The notes under the pieces were generated by a model that saw only the letters and a list, made by a program, of their open reading frames with translations, was not told the DNA's origin and did no database searches. 64,000 nucleotides of DNA, from contig JAMWFC010000113.1 of the NCBI GenBank assembly GCA_027475525.1, positions 868,001-932,000 of the forward strand, given 5' to 3'. The first letter of the stretch is position 1, and every line of letters begins with the position of its first letter. Both the position numbers and the translations under genes were made by a program. The DNA is from Macrolepiota albuminosa (Eukaryota; Basidiomycota; Agaricomycetes; Agaricales; Agaricaceae). Shown here in pieces: positions 57,428 to 64,000 of the stretch.

Positions 57428-60271
57428 ATGTACTCTTCCACTACGACTCAGGCTAGCTCGAGGCAGGGAGGATATACTAAGGTAAACAGACATCCCGTCG
57501 CCCTTGTCTTCTTTTACTCACTTGAACGCAGAATCACGCTCCGCAGGTTCCACAGGGGTTCACTGTACGGGTATTAAAAGGCCCATCTATCTATTCTTTC
57601 CCTCAGACCACCCCATGCCATTTCGACCGCGGTTACCAGTCTATACCGTTAAGTGAGCCACGCCAAAGCAGTAACAATTTAAATTGGTATACCCGCGCTC
57701 AAACTACGACATTAGCTCCCAATGAGTCCCATGATACTTCGCGACCACCAACAAGTTCCGGCACCTCATTATCCAATGACACCCGACTGCTGACAAGCGA
57801 CCCTAGCTTGCTTTCGAGGCCACCCATATATTCTATATATCAAAGTGCCAACGATGCCTTCATCTATGAATCATCCCTCTCCTCAAAAGCCGATCTCAGT
57901 TCTAACTCAGAGGATGGGGACTACACTTCTTCTGCCTTCTCCCCCGCTATGTCGACTGACAGCATTACGACAGTGAGAGATGCGAACACTCCGAACGCAT
58001 CCTTTACAGATCTGCGAACATCCGCTCCTGCTCCTGCTCCCACCTCATCGTCATCTAGGATCTCTTTTCCTCTGAATATTCCCGGCCTCGCACAAGCCCA
58101 GACTGCGATAAAGGGAATATTCCGAGGCCAGGCTCAGAACGATAGTCAGTCTGCTGCAAATGCTTCCTTTAGTGCTAGTTCTGGTCCTTCGGCCTGGCCT
58201 TCAGTTGCCAAACCTATCCGGGTAACGGAAAATGTTTCAAGGTCGGGAGATCGAGGCTCTAGCCACAATGAACGCGCGTTGTCTGGGGATAATGCCCATT
58301 TATCGGCGTCTCATAGTGCCATCCCAGATGACGAAGATAGCGAGGTGGATCCAATTGCGAAAGCTAATGCAGAATACAACGCTGCAACGTCTAAACCCGG
58401 GTCGTCTATGCCTTACTATTCCTCTGTCCGCGACCCGGTACATCCCTCAGTTGCGAACTCGTCGGCAACGGGTACAGGCGTGCGCAGCGCTACGGGACCA
58501 CTTCATCCGAATCTAACCCTTCACAGTGGCCATGAACAGTACCACACCCAGGCCACGACTTCGCACGTCCAGCCCTCTTATTGGGGCGCACCGGAGATGA
58601 CAGGACCCCACAGTATGGCGAATGGACACAGCAGCCATTTTCCGTCTCGAGATCCCGTAGCAACTACCGCACAAATCCCTCTGTCACAGAGTAGTGGTCC
58701 TTCCAGCCGATACGTACCGGCTTCGCATACCATGCCCTCCGGGCCCCTCAGTACCTCGCCTGAACCAACGACAAATCGAGAACGTCATGAACACAATCCA
58801 TACGTGCCGCCTTCTCTGGCAAGGGAACCAAAGGTTTCTCTGAGTCGCATATCCTCGGCATTTACTGCATCACAAGCAGCGGTACATCATGAAGGGGGTG
58901 GCGCAAGTACTAACAGACCTGTTCCTTCTGTTGATGAAACACGAAGGGGTCCTGTGGGGCGACAAGCTCCTTATGCCCCTTACAGGGCCGACCCACCCGC
59001 TTCTCAGGAACCATCTACCTTCACAACATCTCATCAAACATACAATGCTCCATCCACCCACCACGCCACCGCCACCGTTCAGTCAAACCGCGAGGCCGCT
59101 CCCGAGGCCAACACTTGGTATATAGCTAGCATGGCAACTCGACCTTCAGGCTCTGTGATCTCTCACACCACAGACCATCGAGCGTCTCCAGAGCAAGCGT
59201 ATATGTATCCCTCGCAGCAACCGATTCCTCAGCCCTATAACTACACCGCACCTCCATCTGGCGAAAGAGCCTCAAACTATGTCACCTCTGCTTCCACTCG
59301 TGGAACAAATACGTCACCTCCAAGAACACGGAAAGATTCGAACGCAGCTTCCTCAAATAGTCTTTACACTAGACCATCAAACGTTGAGGCGAGTACCACT
59401 CTGACCACGGCACAAGGCCGGCCCCAGCAAAATATGCGCACATCTATCTACGAACCTCAGAATTCCCGGATCGACGACGCTCATAACACACGTGGAAGGG
59501 ACTATGGTTCACGTCCTGAGGCAGACCGTGCCATGGCGAACCCTTACTCCCGAACAAGCGAACGACAGGCTTCCCATGTCTCAAACGCGTACGGACAGCG
59601 GTGTCCTGATGTTACATCATCATCATCTTCTTCGGCAAGGAATCGCCTTGAAACACCTGCAGTTCCTGATCCATCGCAGATACCCTTCCCGGCTCCCGTT
59701 CGTGAACCTCAACGAAGGTACTCAGATGCTGACAGTTCTATCGCCGGCCAGTCAACATACGGACCAATTTATGGGTCTACCTCGGGTGCGAATGTACTGC
59801 CCACCGCGACTGGTACTACCACAGAAGCCTCGAGGACGACAGAACCTCAATCCCAGCGTCGTTATTCTGATGGCGAATCGAACGTTGCAGACAGAGCATC
59901 TCTTACCCTCTTTCGCACCGTGAGATGGAATGAGAACCTAATCTGTCCTTCTCCCATCTTCCCGCATGAACGTCGAAAGGGCTGGTTTAACCGTAGAGGG
60001 TAATTTGATATTCCTTTTACTAACAAATAAGTTGCTCACTTAACGGTGCTATAGGGATCAGTTATGGACTAACGATGGTGCTTACAAACCCCCTACACCA
60101 GGGCAGGAGTATCCCTCGGACCTCGACAGTTATCCCGAACGCGGAAACGGCTGGATGAATGAGCAAGGGGTACGCATTGACATGGCGCACCGACTCGTTC
60201 CCAAAGCACCACTCAAGTCCGCGTTGAAGCACAGCCGGCCACAATTAACTGCAGCTCAGCAGGAAAATTGA
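57428..60271 (+). CDS. orphan long disordered Ser/Thr/Pro-rich protein
   Basis: Three exons: 57428-57481 (ATG 57428, MYSSTTTQASSRQGGYTK), 57532-60002 and a last exon from 60056 to TGA 60269-60271. The 50-bp first intron has a clean donor (AAGGTAAAC) and acceptor (GAACGCAG). Exon 2 then opens NHAPQVPQGFTVRVLKGPSI, the only segment with a folded look. The middle 650 residues are low-complexity Ser, Thr, Pro, His and Gln with many SQ/TSP sites. A short element repeats: REPQRRYSDADSS and TEPQSQRRYSDGESN (about 59708 and 59842). The C-terminus after intron 2 is more ordered, RGDQLWTNDGAYKPPTPGQE and ending KSALKHSRPQLTAAQQEN. About 910 residues. I recognise no domain; phosphorylation-rich scaffold or polarity protein is only a guess. 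Confidence 0.75.
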
Positions 60272-60413
60272 ACAGTTACACTCATTAAATTAATGAATAT
60301 GGCAGATAGTAGGAGCTTCATTTATTCACCGTTATATTATCTTCACTGCCCCATGCTACTCGACTACCGCACGTTAGTATGTATCACTATGGAAAAATGT
60401 CTCCACCTGTGTA

Positions 60414-63537
<3,124 letters not shown>

Positions 63538-63830
63538 ATTGTAGTCTTCGCGAGAAAGTTGAGGGAATGAATACAGCTACCCATATGCTGGAAATGATTA
63601 TATTTCCCAAAAATGAAGGAAGTCACATACATCTTCAGAGTACAAGTTATCAGGTTCATGAAACATATTCAAAAGAGGTATTTCAGAAGCTTGCACGCTC
63701 GTTGAATGGTCTTCATTGTGGTAGTAACTGGCAAGGACGGATATGGCTAAACGATCCCACGGCCATTACTCAGTAATTGATCAATTGGGATTCATAGTAT
63801 GTAATAATTTGAATAACTCCGTCCTTGACC

Positions 63831-64000
63831 ATGCCTTTCGGGGAGATCGTTTGTGGCTCACCTGGCAGTGGCAAGTCGACATATTGCTACGGAAAACATC
63901 AGCTTTTCACTGCTCTTGGCCGTCCGATATCAGTGGTAAATCTGGACCCAGCAAACGACGCAATACCTTATCCTTGCGCGATTGATATCTCTTCGTTAAT
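63831..64000 (+). CDS. GPN2: GPN-loop GTPase 2 (GPN2-like), 5' end only
   Basis: GPN GTPases help assemble and import RNA polymerase II. The start is ATG 63831 (MPFGEIVCGSPGSGKSTYC), with Walker A GSPGSGKS as in GPN2/ATPBD1B proteins; the stretch SVVNLDPANDAIPYPCAIDI follows. No stop or intron is met before the window ends, so the protein is cut at about residue 56 by the window edge. The upstream neighbour is the divergent RecQ gene (start 63537), leaving 293 bp for two promoters. The true GPN motif lies beyond the window. Confidence 0.88.
   Translation, partial: MPFGEIVCGSPGSGKSTYCYGKHQLFTALGRPISVVNLDPANDAIPYPCAIDISSL

Overview
This window is nuclear DNA of a filamentous fungus, almost certainly an Agaricomycete (mushroom-forming basidiomycete). 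The genes are densely split by introns of about 45-60 bp with GT..AG ends. The repertoire is basidiomycete-like: a fungalysin M36 protease, a GMC oxidoreductase, a multi-exon P450, an omega-type GST, an SRPK-like kinase and a 7-cysteine metallothionein. There are no bacterial or organellar features. The species is not identifiable from the sequence alone.

Layout. 1-3 kb has no recognisable gene. 3.1-5.4 kb (-) is exocyst EXO70. 6.3-8.7 kb (+) is a secreted fungalysin. 9.1-9.7 kb (+) is the CCAAT-binding subunit HAP3/NF-YB. 11.7-14.0 kb (-) is an aryl-alcohol-oxidase-like GMC flavoprotein. 15.3-16.6 kb (+) is a charged orphan protein. 17.9-19.5 kb (+) is an SRPK-like kinase. 21.6-21.8 kb (-) is a 31-residue spliced metallothionein. 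23.1-23.4 kb (-) is a 61-residue spliced orphan, divergent from BRR2 (23.4-30.8 kb, +), the U5 snRNP helicase. 31.6-32.9 kb (-) is a MUG/TDG uracil/thymine-DNA glycosylase. 33.2-33.8 kb (-) is a NadR/Ttd14-type P-loop protein, divergent by only 92 bp from a 15-exon gene (33.9-39.9 kb, +) that encodes an RNAi-type RNA-dependent RNA polymerase fused to a UPF1-like SF1 helicase. 40.0-42 kb and 47.3-50.5 kb form an accessory zone of duplicated nucleotidyltransferase-fold and GST sequences, with a P450 (42.4-44.9 kb, -) and a decayed Hikeshi copy (46.2-46.8 kb) between them. 50.9-56.5 kb (-) is CFT1/CPSF160, the large cleavage-and-polyadenylation subunit. 57.4-60.3 kb (+) is a disordered orphan. 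60.4-63.5 kb (-) is a RECQ1-like helicase. The first codons of a GPN2-type GTPase (+) reach the right edge.

How they work together. The housekeeping genes cover exocytosis, splicing, mRNA 3' processing, DNA repair and transcription. The detoxification and degradation genes (GST, P450, GMC, metallothionein, fungalysin) fit a saprotrophic or wood/litter lifestyle. The most unusual item is the RdRP-helicase fusion: it puts on one polypeptide two activities that fission yeast supplies as separate subunits (Rdp1 and Hrr1) of the RDRC complex.

Caution on data quality. Five perfect tandem duplications have a period of exactly 77 bp and one has a period of exactly 33 bp. Two of the 77-bp copies break otherwise intact genes (EXO70 and the GMC oxidase). 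The periods equal common de Bruijn assembler k-mer sizes, so these are most likely untrimmed contig joins rather than biology.
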